Assembly: GCA_900540375.1 (NCBI GenBank)
Contig: UQFS01000039.1
Span: 1 to 29,657 of the forward strand
Reading direction: 5' to 3'
DNA from: an uncultured Prevotella sp.
GTDB lineage: Bacteria; Bacteroidota; Bacteroidia; Bacteroidales; Bacteroidaceae
Length of the DNA stretch: 29,657 nucleotides
The position numbers were made by a program, and so were the translations under genes. The notes under the pieces are model-generated. The model ran no database searches and was not told the DNA's origin. It was given only the letters and a program-made list of their open reading frames with translations. Positions within the stretch are counted from its first letter, which is position 1. Each line of letters begins with the position of its first letter. Shown in pieces: positions 7,106-13,276 of this stretch.

Positions 7106-8200
7106 CTATTTCACAATACCTTTTTCGAGATATTCCTCGAGGTTGACGCGTACGCGGGCGGCGGCATCGTCGGCAGCCACCTTTTTCATGTCGCTGTCTA
7201 CCATGAGCTTGACGAGATCCTCGAAGGACGTGTGGGTGGGGTTCCAGCCCAGTTCTGCTTTTGCTTTTGTGGGATCACCCCAAAGGTTGACCACGTCGGT
7301 GGGACGATAGAAGTCTGGCGACACCTCGATGAGCACCTTACCGGTAGCCTGGTCGATGCCTTTCTCGTCAGCGCCCTCGCCTTCCCAGCGCAACTCGATG
7401 CCGACGTGATGGAAAGCCAGCGTGGCGAACTCGCGCACGGTGTGCTGCTTACCTGTGGCGATGACAAAGTCCTCGGGTGTCTCATGCTGCAGGATCAGCC
7501 ACATGCACTCCACGTAGTCCTTGGCATAGCCCCAGTCACGACGGCTGGAGAGGTTGCCGAGATAGAGCTTGTCCTGCTTGCCCTGCTTGATGCGAGCTGC
7601 TGCCAGCGTGATCTTACGTGTGACGAAGGTCTCGCCGCGACGCTCGCTCTCGTGGTTGAAGAGAATACCATTGCAGGCAAACATGTTGTAAGCATCTCGA
7701 TACTCCTTCACGATCCAAAAGCCATACTGCTTGGCCACAGCATAGGGAGAGTAGGGATGGAAGGGTGTGTTTTCATTCTGCGGCACCTCTTCCACCTTGC
7801 CATAGAGCTCGGAGGTGGAAGCCTGATAGATGCGGCAACTGTCCGTGAGATCCAGCTGTCGCACAGCCTCCAGGATGCGGAGCACACCGACGGCATCCAC
7901 GTCGGCGGTATATTCCGGGGAGTCGAAGCTTACCTGTACGTGGCTCTGTGCAGCGAGGTTGTAGATCTCCGTAGGACGTACCTTGCCAATCACGCCGAGT
8001 ACACTCATTGAGTCGCTCAGGTCGGCATAGTGAAGATGGAAATGAGGCGCGCCCTCCAGATGGGCGATACGTGGGCGGAAGTCCACAGAAGAGCGGCGGA
8101 TGACACCGTGTACGTCATAACCTTTGTCCAACAGAAACTCAGCGAGGTAGGAGCCGTCTTGTCCTGTGATACCTGTGATCAATGCTACTTTTCTTTCCAT
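7106..8200 (-). CDS. gmd: GDP-mannose 4,6-dehydratase
   Basis: 364 residues, standard length for the family. It converts GDP-D-mannose to GDP-4-keto-6-deoxy-D-mannose, the committed step toward GDP-L-fucose. The NADP-binding motif TGITGQDGSYLAE is at residues 9-21, and IRRSSVDFRPRI follows as in characterised enzymes. The active site shows T129-S130-E131 (QASTSELYGK) and Y153-x-x-x-K157 (YSPYAVAKQYG). The start ATG at 8200 gives the usual MERKVALITG N-terminus. It is 76 bp downstream of the nearer deoxynucleoside kinase and precedes fcl. Bacteroidales use GDP-fucose for capsule and protein O-glycosylation, so it likely feeds one of these. Confidence 0.97.
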   Translation of the reverse strand: MERKVALITGITGQDGSYLAEFLLDKGYDVHGVIRRSSVDFRPRIAHLEGAPHFHLHYADLSDSMSVLGVIGKVRPTEIYNLAAQSHVQVSFDSPEYTADVDAVGVLRILEAVRQLDLTDSCRIYQASTSELYGKVEEVPQNENTPFHPYSPYAVAKQYGFWIVKEYRDAYNMFACNGILFNHESERRGETFVTRKITLAAARIKQGKQDKLYLGNLSSRRDWGYAKDYVECMWLILQHETPEDFVIATGKQHTVREFATLAFHHVGIELRWEGEGADEKGIDQATGKVLIEVSPDFYRPTDVVNLWGDPTKAKAELGWNPTHTSFEDLVKLMVDSDMKKVAADDAAARVRVNLEEYLEKGIVK

Positions 8201-8276
8201 ATGTTCTAAAGTATGATGCTATGTTGAATGATTGTTGATGCTATATATAATAATAAGGTGTAAGAAGCGTATAGGC

Positions 8277-8912
8277 TTATTTGCTGCTGAGTCTGTCGTC
8301 CTTGAAGAGTCCAAAGAGTTCAGCGTCGATCATGTCGGTGACCTTTCTGAAGTCTGTGGGCGTATCCTCAAAGCTGAGCTTATCGCCGTCGATGATGATC
8401 AGCGGCCCCTGATACGTGGTCACCCAATCCTCATAACGCTTCTGAAGTCCGGCGAGGTAATCGAGGCGGATGCTCTTCTCGAATGAGCGTCCACGTTTCT
8501 CGATGTGCTTGACGAGCGTGGGAATACTCGAACGGATATAGATCATCAGCTGTGGGAGCTTGACCAGTGACATCATCAGGTCGAAGAGGTCGCTGTAGTT
8601 TTGGAAGTCGCGGTCACTCATATAACCCTGGTCGTGGAGGTTCGGCGCGAAGATGCGGGCATCCTCAAAGATCGTGCGGTCTTGGATGATGGTGTCGTTG
8701 CTGTTGGCGATCTCCACCACTTCCTTAAACCGTTTGTTGAGGAAGTAGATCTGAAGGTTGAATGACCAGCGCTTCATGTCGCCGTAGAAGTCGTCGAGGT
8801 AGGGATTGTTGTCTACGGGCTCGAAGCGTGGTGTCCAGTGATATTTCTTGGCAAGCATCTTGGTCAGCGTGGTCTTTCCGCTGCCGATGTTGCCGGCGAT
8901 AGCGATATGCAT
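8277..8912 (-). CDS. Deoxynucleoside kinase, copy 1
   Basis: 211 residues of the deoxynucleoside kinase family (dNK/dGK/dAK type). It transfers the ATP gamma-phosphate to the 5' hydroxyl of a deoxynucleoside in salvage. The P-loop is G7-NIGSGKTT. E31 (RFEPVDNNPYL) fits the catalytic base position, and Q77-D78-R79 is the family's D-R-x motif. The lid region carries EKRGRSFEKSI with basic residues for phosphate contact. Similar Bacteroidetes enzymes phosphorylate purine deoxynucleosides, but specificity is not readable here. It is paralogous to the next upstream gene, separated from it by 113 bp of short direct repeats. Confidence 0.93.
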   Translation of the reverse strand: MHIAIAGNIGSGKTTLTKMLAKKYHWTPRFEPVDNNPYLDDFYGDMKRWSFNLQIYFLNKRFKEVVEIANSNDTIIQDRTIFEDARIFAPNLHDQGYMSDRDFQNYSDLFDLMMSLVKLPQLMIYIRSSIPTLVKHIEKRGRSFEKSIRLDYLAGLQKRYEDWVTTYQGPLIIIDGDKLSFEDTPTDFRKVTDMIDAELFGLFKDDRLSSK

Positions 8913-8913
8913 G

Positions 8914-8999
8914 TTTGAATGATGAGTGTTGAATGTTGAGTGATGAATGGAGAAAGAGACGAGTGTTGAATGATGAGTGATGAAAGTTGAATGGAGAAG
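8914..8999. repeat. Low-complexity short direct repeats between the two kinase genes
   Basis: The 14-mer TTGAATGATGAGTG occurs exactly at 8915-8928 and 8966-8979. TGAATGGAGAA occurs at 8944-8954 and 8988-8998. Related TTGAATG/TGATGA words fill the rest. The spacing is irregular (51 and 44 bp), so this is a shuffled low-complexity spacer rather than a clean tandem array. Confidence 0.75.
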
Positions 9000-9025
9000 G
9001 GCGACAGTGATGGCACTCCGATTGA

Positions 9026-9649
9026 TTACAGCAGTGTGGGGTGGGGCGAGAGCTGTTCGTCGATGCGTCCGATGATATATTCAAAATCCTCGCGGCGGTT
9101 GACAAAGTCGAGGTCGTCGACGTCGATCGTGATGGCGCGTCCGTGATATTGCTCCGTCATGAAATGGTCATAGCGGTCGTTGAGCTGCTTGAGGTAGCTG
9201 AGTTGCATGTCCTGCTCGTAAGCACGGCCACGTTTTTGAATGTTAGCCACGAGATGTGGAATAGAAGCGCGGAGATAGACCATCAGGTCAGGTTCGCGCG
9301 CTACCATCATCATCGACTCGAAGAGTCCCATGTAGGTCTCGAAGTCACGGTCACTCATATTTCCTAAGTCGTGGTTGTTGGCAGCAAAGATATACACGCC
9401 CTCGTAGATCGAGCGATCCTGTACGATGGCTCGTTTGCTGCGGTTGATGGCGAGCAGGTCGCGGAAGCGCTCCTTGAGGAAGAATACCTCCAGGTTCAAC
9501 GCCCATCGCCGCATGTCCTTGTAATAGTCTTCGAGATAGGGATTGTGCGTCACGCTCTCCATCCGTGCGCGCCAACCATAGTGACGGGCGAGCAACTGAG
9601 TGAGCGTGGTTTTCCCGCTGCCGATGTTTCCTGCAATGACGATATGCAT
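9026..9649 (-). CDS. Deoxynucleoside kinase, copy 2
   Basis: 207 residues and clearly homologous along its length to the neighbouring copy. It has the same P-loop (G7-NIGSGKTT), E31, NPYLEDYY, D78-R79 (VQDRSIYEG) and the lid QKRGRAYEQDMQ. The main differences are in the region after the P-loop (WRARMESVTH versus WTPRFEPVDN) and in the specificity region around residues 85-125. That fits two enzymes of different nucleoside preference, possibly acting as a heterodimer as in some lactobacilli; this last point is inference. It begins 3 bp after the stop codon of the NTPase-CYTH gene, so the two are almost certainly co-translated from one mRNA. Confidence 0.93.
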   Translation of the reverse strand: MHIVIAGNIGSGKTTLTQLLARHYGWRARMESVTHNPYLEDYYKDMRRWALNLEVFFLKERFRDLLAINRSKRAIVQDRSIYEGVYIFAANNHDLGNMSDRDFETYMGLFESMMMVAREPDLMVYLRASIPHLVANIQKRGRAYEQDMQLSYLKQLNDRYDHFMTEQYHGRAITIDVDDLDFVNRREDFEYIIGRIDEQLSPHPTLL

Positions 9650-9652
9650 GAG

Positions 9653-10741
9653 TTAATGTCTGAGCGCAAGGTTATAGTTATAGTAATTGGCGTCGCCGGT
9701 GATGTCCTTCACCACTTTCAGGAAAGGCGGGAAGTTGACGCTCTCGGTGTCGGTGATGCCCTTCGTCTCAAGGATGACAAGCCCTTGGAGCTGACGCTGA
9801 TAGGTGTCGAGCTCGAAGTATTGTCCTTTCCAGATAAAGCTCTTGCGCTTCTTGTAGATCGTGTGGCGATAAGGATCAGCCTGAGAGAGCAGCGACTCAT
9901 AGAGTGCGTTGCTCACCTGTCGCTCTGTCTCCACCTGTTGGTTGTTGCTGACGGTCTTCTTCATGGTGTGCACGTTGACGCGCTTGCCACCCGGCCAGAT
10001 ACGTCTGCGCAGTCTGACCTCACTGTCGGGGTCTGCAACGAGATAGGTCTGCACGATGTCACTGTCGATGGTCTGTGGCATGTCACCGACAACCTCTACG
10101 ATATATTTCCGCTCCTCGGTGATGGGTTGCGGCAAACCAAGCACGGCGGAGATCTCCTTGAGCACACGGTTGATTTTCGTGTCGAAGTCGACATGGTTGT
10201 TGATCACGCGCAGATGGGGATGCCCGCTCCATGCGTTGATGATGCGCTTGTCGAGCGTACGTGCTTTCTCCAGTCCTTCCGACCGCTCCTTATTATTAGC
10301 GGTGGTATAGAACTCCTCTGCACCGTCGGCAGCGGAGACGAGGTGCAGCACCGCATCGTAGCGTCCGAGTAGTCCCGGTGTGGAAGTGCCTACGCGTCCG
10401 GTGATATCGCTCCACATGTCAGCGTCCATATATGCCGAGATGTCCATGGCACCACGGTCACAGACGATGACCGTCGGCTCATTCACTGTTTTGGCTATAT
10501 CGGTGAACTTGTCTTCGAGGCCGAGTTGCTCCTGCAGTGTGGCGACTTCGCCATGAAAAAAAAAATCATGATTGGGAGTCAGGTAATCCATTCCCGCTTG
10601 GGCAAACATCGTGGGTACTTCCGGTATGGTGAAGACCTTAAAGCCCAAACTTGAGAAGTGATCAATGACCTTTACAAGAGCCGTCGTTTTGCCTGCACAA
10701 GGACCACCTGTGAGGACAATCTTTTTGAGTTGGTAATTCAT
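9653..10741 (-). CDS. P-loop NTPase (AAA_28/NadR-like) fused to a CYTH domain
   Basis: 362 residues from ATG 10741. A longer in-frame start at 10798 is rejected because its 19 extra residues would be translated from the tRNA gene. The N-terminal domain (about 1-200) has Walker A GGPCAGKTT (12-20), EVPTMF at 41-46 and VIVCDRGAMD at 92-100, like NadR/AAA_28 kinases. The C-terminal domain (about 205-362) reads as a CYTH/triphosphate-tunnel fold. It has E209-E-R-K-Y-I-V, R243-x-R-R-R, KKT at 261-263, ETERQ at 271-275, then YKKRKSFIW and LVILETKG. This order resembles the eukaryotic Ttd14 protein. Such tunnels bind triphosphates or phosphoinositides; the substrate here is unknown. It sits 15 bp after tRNA-Val and 3 bp before a deoxynucleoside kinase. 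Confidence 0.87.
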   Translation of the reverse strand: MNYQLKKIVLTGGPCAGKTTALVKVIDHFSSLGFKVFTIPEVPTMFAQAGMDYLTPNHDFFFHGEVATLQEQLGLEDKFTDIAKTVNEPTVIVCDRGAMDISAYMDADMWSDITGRVGTSTPGLLGRYDAVLHLVSAADGAEEFYTTANNKERSEGLEKARTLDKRIINAWSGHPHLRVINNHVDFDTKINRVLKEISAVLGLPQPITEERKYIVEVVGDMPQTIDSDIVQTYLVADPDSEVRLRRRIWPGGKRVNVHTMKKTVSNNQQVETERQVSNALYESLLSQADPYRHTIYKKRKSFIWKGQYFELDTYQRQLQGLVILETKGITDTESVNFPPFLKVVKDITGDANYYNYNLALRH

Positions 10742-10756
10742 TGAGAATGTTTTTCG

Positions 10757-10830
10757 TGTCGACACTTGGATTCGAACCAAGGATCCCCACCATGTCAAGG
10801 TGATACTCTAACCAACTGAGCTATGCCGAC
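10757..10830 (-). tRNA. tRNA-Val (anticodon GAC)
   Basis: A complete cloverleaf reads on the minus strand. The acceptor is GTCGGCA/TGTCGAC. The D-arm is GCTC-AGTTGGTTA-GAGT. The anticodon arm is TCACC-TTGACAT-GGTGG, giving anticodon GAC. The variable loop is GGATC and the T-arm is CTTGG-TTCGAAT-CCAAG. The discriminator is A at 10757 and CCA is not encoded. The 3' end is 15 bp from the start of the NTPase-CYTH gene, with no terminator in between. Confidence 0.97.
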
Positions 10831-10879
10831 AGACGAACAATTTTATAATGCAAAAACGTCTGCTCTTGTTTTGCGGGTG

Positions 10880-10910
10880 CAAAGGTACAATATTTTTTCG
10901 ACGCAGACAA
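10880..10910 (-). promoter_or_regulatory. Promoter of tRNA-Val and the downstream kinase block
   Basis: On the minus strand there is TACCTTTG (10887-10880, exact TAnnTTTG) and TTG (10910-10908) with a 20-bp spacer. This is the Bacteroidota vegetative promoter layout. The predicted transcript starts roughly 40 bp before the tRNA. Confidence 0.8.
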
Positions 10911-10931
10911 GGAATTCGCGTTTTTTTTTCA

Positions 10932-10965
10932 AATTAATTGCTGCGGCCGGTATGAGGCCGGCCAC
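10932..10965 (-). terminator. Likely terminator after the flavodiiron protein gene
   Basis: An 8-bp GC-rich stem (GTGGCCGG 10965-10958 with CCGGCCGC 10950-10943, one G-T pair) has a 7-nt loop and lies 10 bp after the stop codon. The following tail, AGCAATTAATTT, is T-rich but not a clean run, so its strength is uncertain. Confidence 0.6.
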
Positions 10966-10974
10966 AACAGTCTG

Positions 10975-12168
10975 TCAGGCTTCTACTTTCTTGCAGAACT
11001 GCTCACCATAGTCGCGGCACTCGTCGATGGCCTTCTTGTCGGGCACCCACAAGCATTTGATGCCGTCGTCGACAATGTCAAATCCTGCTTCCTGCAGATG
11101 TTTCGTGATGAGCTTCGGTGCGTCGCCGCTCCAGCCGTAAGAGCCGAAGGCAGCTGCTTTCTTGTTTTTGAACTTCAGTCCGCGTGCCATCTCCAGGACG
11201 CCGGCGATAGCAAACGAGAAGCCGTAGTTGATGGTCGGTGAGCCCACGAGGACGGCTTTTGAGCGGAACATCTGTGTGAGCACGTCGTTCTTGTCCTCCT
11301 TGGCTACGTTGTAGAGCTTCACCTCCACCGACGGATCGGCGCGGCGGATGCCCTCAGCGATGGCCTCGCCCATGAGCCGGGTGCTCTGCCACATCGTATC
11401 GTAGACAATGGTGATCTGGTTTTCCTGATAAGGTGTCGACCACTTCTGATAGTTCTCGATAATCTGCGGGATATACTTTGTCCAGATGACACCGTGCGAC
11501 GGAGCGATCATCTTGATGGGCAGGTTCATGCCGAGCACCTCCTTGACCTTGCGAGCCACCATCGGACTGTAGAGGTTGAGGATGTTGGTGTAGTATTTCT
11601 CTGCCTCGTACATCACCTCGTGGACATCAGCTGCTGTGTCGAAGAGCGACTCGGTAGCGTAGTGCTGTCCGAAGGCATCGTTGGAGAACAGGATGTCGTC
11701 GCCGGACATATAGGTGAACATCGTGTCGGGCCAGTGGAGCATCGGAGCCTCGATGAAGGTTAGCGTGTGCTTGCCGATGTTGAGCGTGTCGCCCGTCTTG
11801 ACGTTAACATAGTTCCAGTCCTGGTGATAGTGACCACGCAGGATGGCCTCACCTTTCTTTGTGCAGTAGATGGGCGTGTCCGGAATCTCGCGGAGCAGCT
11901 CAGGCAGCGCGCCGCTATGGTCTATCTCGTTGTGGTTCATCACGATGTAGTCGATGTCCTTCAGGTCGATGACCTCCTTGAGTCGCTTGACAAACTCGCG
12001 GTCGTAAGGGCGCCACACCGTGTCGATGAGTACATTCTTTTCGTCTTTAATCAAATAGGCATTGTAGCTGGAGCCATGAAAAGTGGATAGCTCGTCGCCA
12101 TGGAAATGAACCAAGTCCCAGTCCACCTTGCCAACCCATGTGACGTTGTCGGTAATCTTCTTTCCCAT
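10975..12168 (-). CDS. Flavodiiron protein (A-type flavoprotein, O2/NO reductase)
   Basis: 397 residues. It reduces O2 to water (or NO to N2O) with electrons from rubredoxin, a protective reaction in anaerobes. The N-terminal metallo-beta-lactamase-like domain keeps all diiron ligands: H79-x-E81-x-D83-H84 (NHNEIDHSG), H145 (LHWPD), D164 (SNDAFGQH) and H225 (APSHG). The flavodoxin domain starts at about 252 with ITIVYDTMWQSTRLM as the FMN phosphate loop, and SPTINYGF and SYGWSGDAPK follow. This is the minimal two-domain class A architecture, cytosolic, with no fused rubredoxin. The partner rubredoxin gene lies 101 bp upstream in the same direction. Confidence 0.96.
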   Translation of the reverse strand: MGKKITDNVTWVGKVDWDLVHFHGDELSTFHGSSYNAYLIKDEKNVLIDTVWRPYDREFVKRLKEVIDLKDIDYIVMNHNEIDHSGALPELLREIPDTPIYCTKKGEAILRGHYHQDWNYVNVKTGDTLNIGKHTLTFIEAPMLHWPDTMFTYMSGDDILFSNDAFGQHYATESLFDTAADVHEVMYEAEKYYTNILNLYSPMVARKVKEVLGMNLPIKMIAPSHGVIWTKYIPQIIENYQKWSTPYQENQITIVYDTMWQSTRLMGEAIAEGIRRADPSVEVKLYNVAKEDKNDVLTQMFRSKAVLVGSPTINYGFSFAIAGVLEMARGLKFKNKKAAAFGSYGWSGDAPKLITKHLQEAGFDIVDDGIKCLWVPDKKAIDECRDYGEQFCKKVEA

Positions 12169-12217
12169 ATCTTTAGTTATTCCTCTTTCATTCTGTCCTG
12201 ATTTGAAATAACGGTGA

Positions 12218-12241
12218 CGGCTCCTTACTGTCGAGGGGCCG
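12218..12241 (-). other. Hairpin between the rubredoxin and flavodiiron genes
   Basis: A 7-bp GC-rich stem (12218-12224 with 12235-12241, one T-G pair) encloses a 10-nt loop. No T-run follows on the minus strand, so it is more likely an mRNA stability or processing element than a terminator. Confidence 0.45.
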
Positions 12242-12269
12242 CCATCATCTGTTTATCTTCGTAATCTTA

Positions 12270-12434
12270 TTATTCCTCCACGGGGCTGAAATCTTCTTTG
12301 CCTACGCCGCAAGTGGGGCATACCCAGTCCTCGGGCAGATCCTCAAAAGCGGTTCCAGGTTGAATTCCATTATCAGGGTCTCCTTTAGCGGGGTCATAGA
12401 CGTAGCCGCATACATTGCATTCGTACTTTTTCAT
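12270..12434 (-). CDS. Rubredoxin
   Basis: 54 residues, the classic rubredoxin length. The Fe(Cys)4 site is formed by C6-x-x-C9 (YECNVCGYVYDP) and C39-x-x-C42 (DWVCPTCGVGK). The conserved aromatic core (Y4, Y11, Y13, F30, W37, F49) and the DNGI/PGTAFEDLP loop are present. It is a one-electron carrier and the expected electron donor to the flavodiiron protein encoded directly downstream. The reading frame runs ATG 12434-12432 to TAA 12272-12270. The 5' leader of about 65 nt carries a GC-rich hairpin around 12470-12490. Confidence 0.97.
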   Translation of the reverse strand: MKKYECNVCGYVYDPAKGDPDNGIQPGTAFEDLPEDWVCPTCGVGKEDFSPVEE

Positions 12435-12509
12435 GTTGTGTTATGTTTTAAATGAATATTCGGCACCATCGCCAGGCGGCGCTGCCATGAATGTTTTCTT
12501 TTCTATGCG

Positions 12510-12517
12510 CAAAGATA
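12510..12517 (-). promoter_or_regulatory. -7 promoter element for rubredoxin/flavodiiron operon
   Basis: On the minus strand the sequence is TATCTTTG, an exact TAnnTTTG match, 76 bp upstream of the rubredoxin ATG. No clear TTG is visible at -33. Confidence 0.65.
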
Positions 12518-12670
12518 CGAAAGATAAATCAGAATCCCATCATATTCTTGAAATATTTCTTCCAAGGGTGAATATCGTTAACACTTTAAGTGTAGCAATG
12601 CCACCATAGGTTAACAACTGTTGTTGTCGTACACAGTAATCACAGAAAAGGTTAAAAGAGGCCTGTGTTA

Positions 12671-12702
12671 TTTGGAGGTAACGTAATTTCCACGTAACTT
12701 TG
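12671..12702 (+). promoter_or_regulatory. Strong Bacteroidota promoter facing an ORF-less region
   Basis: TTTG at 12671-12674 and TAACTTTG at 12695-12702, separated by 20 bp, fit the -33/-7 consensus. The dyad AACAAC-T-GTTGTT at 12613-12625 lies about 46 bp upstream and could be an operator. No convincing gene starts within 500 bp downstream. Confidence 0.75.
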
Positions 12703-12709
12703 CACCGGT

Positions 12710-12920
12710 TAAGAAAATACAGATTCGAAAAGGTTTTTAGGTTTTAAGAAAAGGTTTTAGTTATTATTTAGGTAGATTACAAGGTTGTTTAATTCAACTA
12801 TTCAACAGGTTGTTAGTCAAGGAAAGAAAGATTGATTTTTATTTTCAGAGTAACAATCATGCTGGAGTTTGTCTTACGCCGTGAGGCGTGAGCCTACTAC
12901 CAAGCACGATTTTTTGTTTT
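12710..12920 (+). ncRNA. Candidate structured RNA or orphan 5' leader
   Basis: The predicted transcript from the promoter at 12671-12702 has repeated GAAAAGGTTTT words (12728-12760). It also has several short dyads, such as GTTG-N7-CAAC near 12783-12800 and GATTG/CAATC around 12830-12858. An 8-bp hairpin with a GTGA tetraloop follows (CTTACGCC 12873-12880, GGCGTGAG 12885-12892), and a T6 run begins at 12910. The only short ORF, from ATG 12859, encodes 10 residues ending inside this hairpin. It may be an sRNA, or the leader of a gene that has been lost. The 3' end is a guess. Confidence 0.4.
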
Positions 12921-13110
12921 ATACCTCACCTCTTCTAAAGCTTACATTCCTCTCCGCCTTTTTCCAAAACACCATCACGCTTACAGCAAGCCCGATCATG
13001 TGTCTTGTTCCATGTCTCTTACCCGATAGAGCAGATGATCGTTTCGTGCTGGCAATGTCGTGTCAGCTTGAGGGCATTTACAGAATAGGGGCTGGTACAA
13101 CAAAGGCGCT
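12921..13110. other. Intergenic region without a recognisable gene
   Basis: This stretch is open in one plus-strand frame but has no initiation context and no similarity I recognise. I see no RNA gene in it. Confidence 0.4.
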
Positions 13111-13222
13111 TAGATTTCGGGGGAATTCCCATATTTGGCTTCTAAAATTTCGGGGAAATGACTATTCCCGGCCAATTAAATTTCGGGGGGATGGCGATTT
13201 TGACCCTTTAGAATTTTGGGGA
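13111..13222 (+). repeat. Four direct repeats at exact 33-bp spacing (TTTCGGGG array)
   Basis: Four units share a core of about 12 bp (WARATTTCGGGG). The C (T in unit 4) of the TTTCGG core lies at 13118, 13151, 13184 and 13217, exactly 33 bp apart each time. The intervening 20 bp are weakly similar in units 1-3 (AT-T-rich, then GGC or CCC). Unit 4 reads TTTTGGGG, and its TTTG forms the -33 element of the ATPase promoter. Units 1 and 2 also hold dyads (GGGAATTCCC at 13121-13130; CGGGGAA/TTCCCG at 13151-13170). It looks like a tandem operator array. Confidence 0.85.
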
Positions 13223-13245
13223 AACCACAAAAATTAGTATATTTG
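13215..13245 (+). promoter_or_regulatory. Promoter of the DUF4143-type ATPase gene
   Basis: TTTG at 13215-13218 (inside the fourth 33-bp repeat) and TATATTTG at 13238-13245 have a 19-bp spacer, a good match to the phylum consensus. The start codon is 31 bp past the -7 element. Confidence 0.8.
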
Positions 13246-13276
13246 CACTTGAGAATCAACTGATGTACAAAAGATT

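Noticed and set aside
7046..8011. Long plus-strand ORF antisense to gmd (and similar ones at 4179-5072 and 9371-10372)
   Set aside because: They are fully covered by well-supported minus-strand enzymes with intact catalytic motifs; the antisense products show no plausible domain.
10742..10798. N-terminal extension of the NTPase-CYTH protein by 19 residues
   Set aside because: These codons lie within and next to the tRNA-Val gene; the ATG at 10741 gives the expected N-terminus just before the P-loop strand.
13111..13222. CRISPR-like repeat/spacer pattern
   Set aside because: Cores are only about 12 bp, spacers are 20 bp and partly similar to each other, there are just four units, and no cas gene is in the window. 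Overlap with a promoter favours operators.
12869..13237. 122-codon plus-strand ORF running through the 33-bp repeats (11-residue FRGN-like repeats)
   Set aside because: It needs a TTG start (or ATG 12998), has no recognisable similarity, and its repeats are explained by DNA repeats whose period happens to be a multiple of three. Its end abuts the ATPase -7 box. A small repeat protein is not fully excluded.
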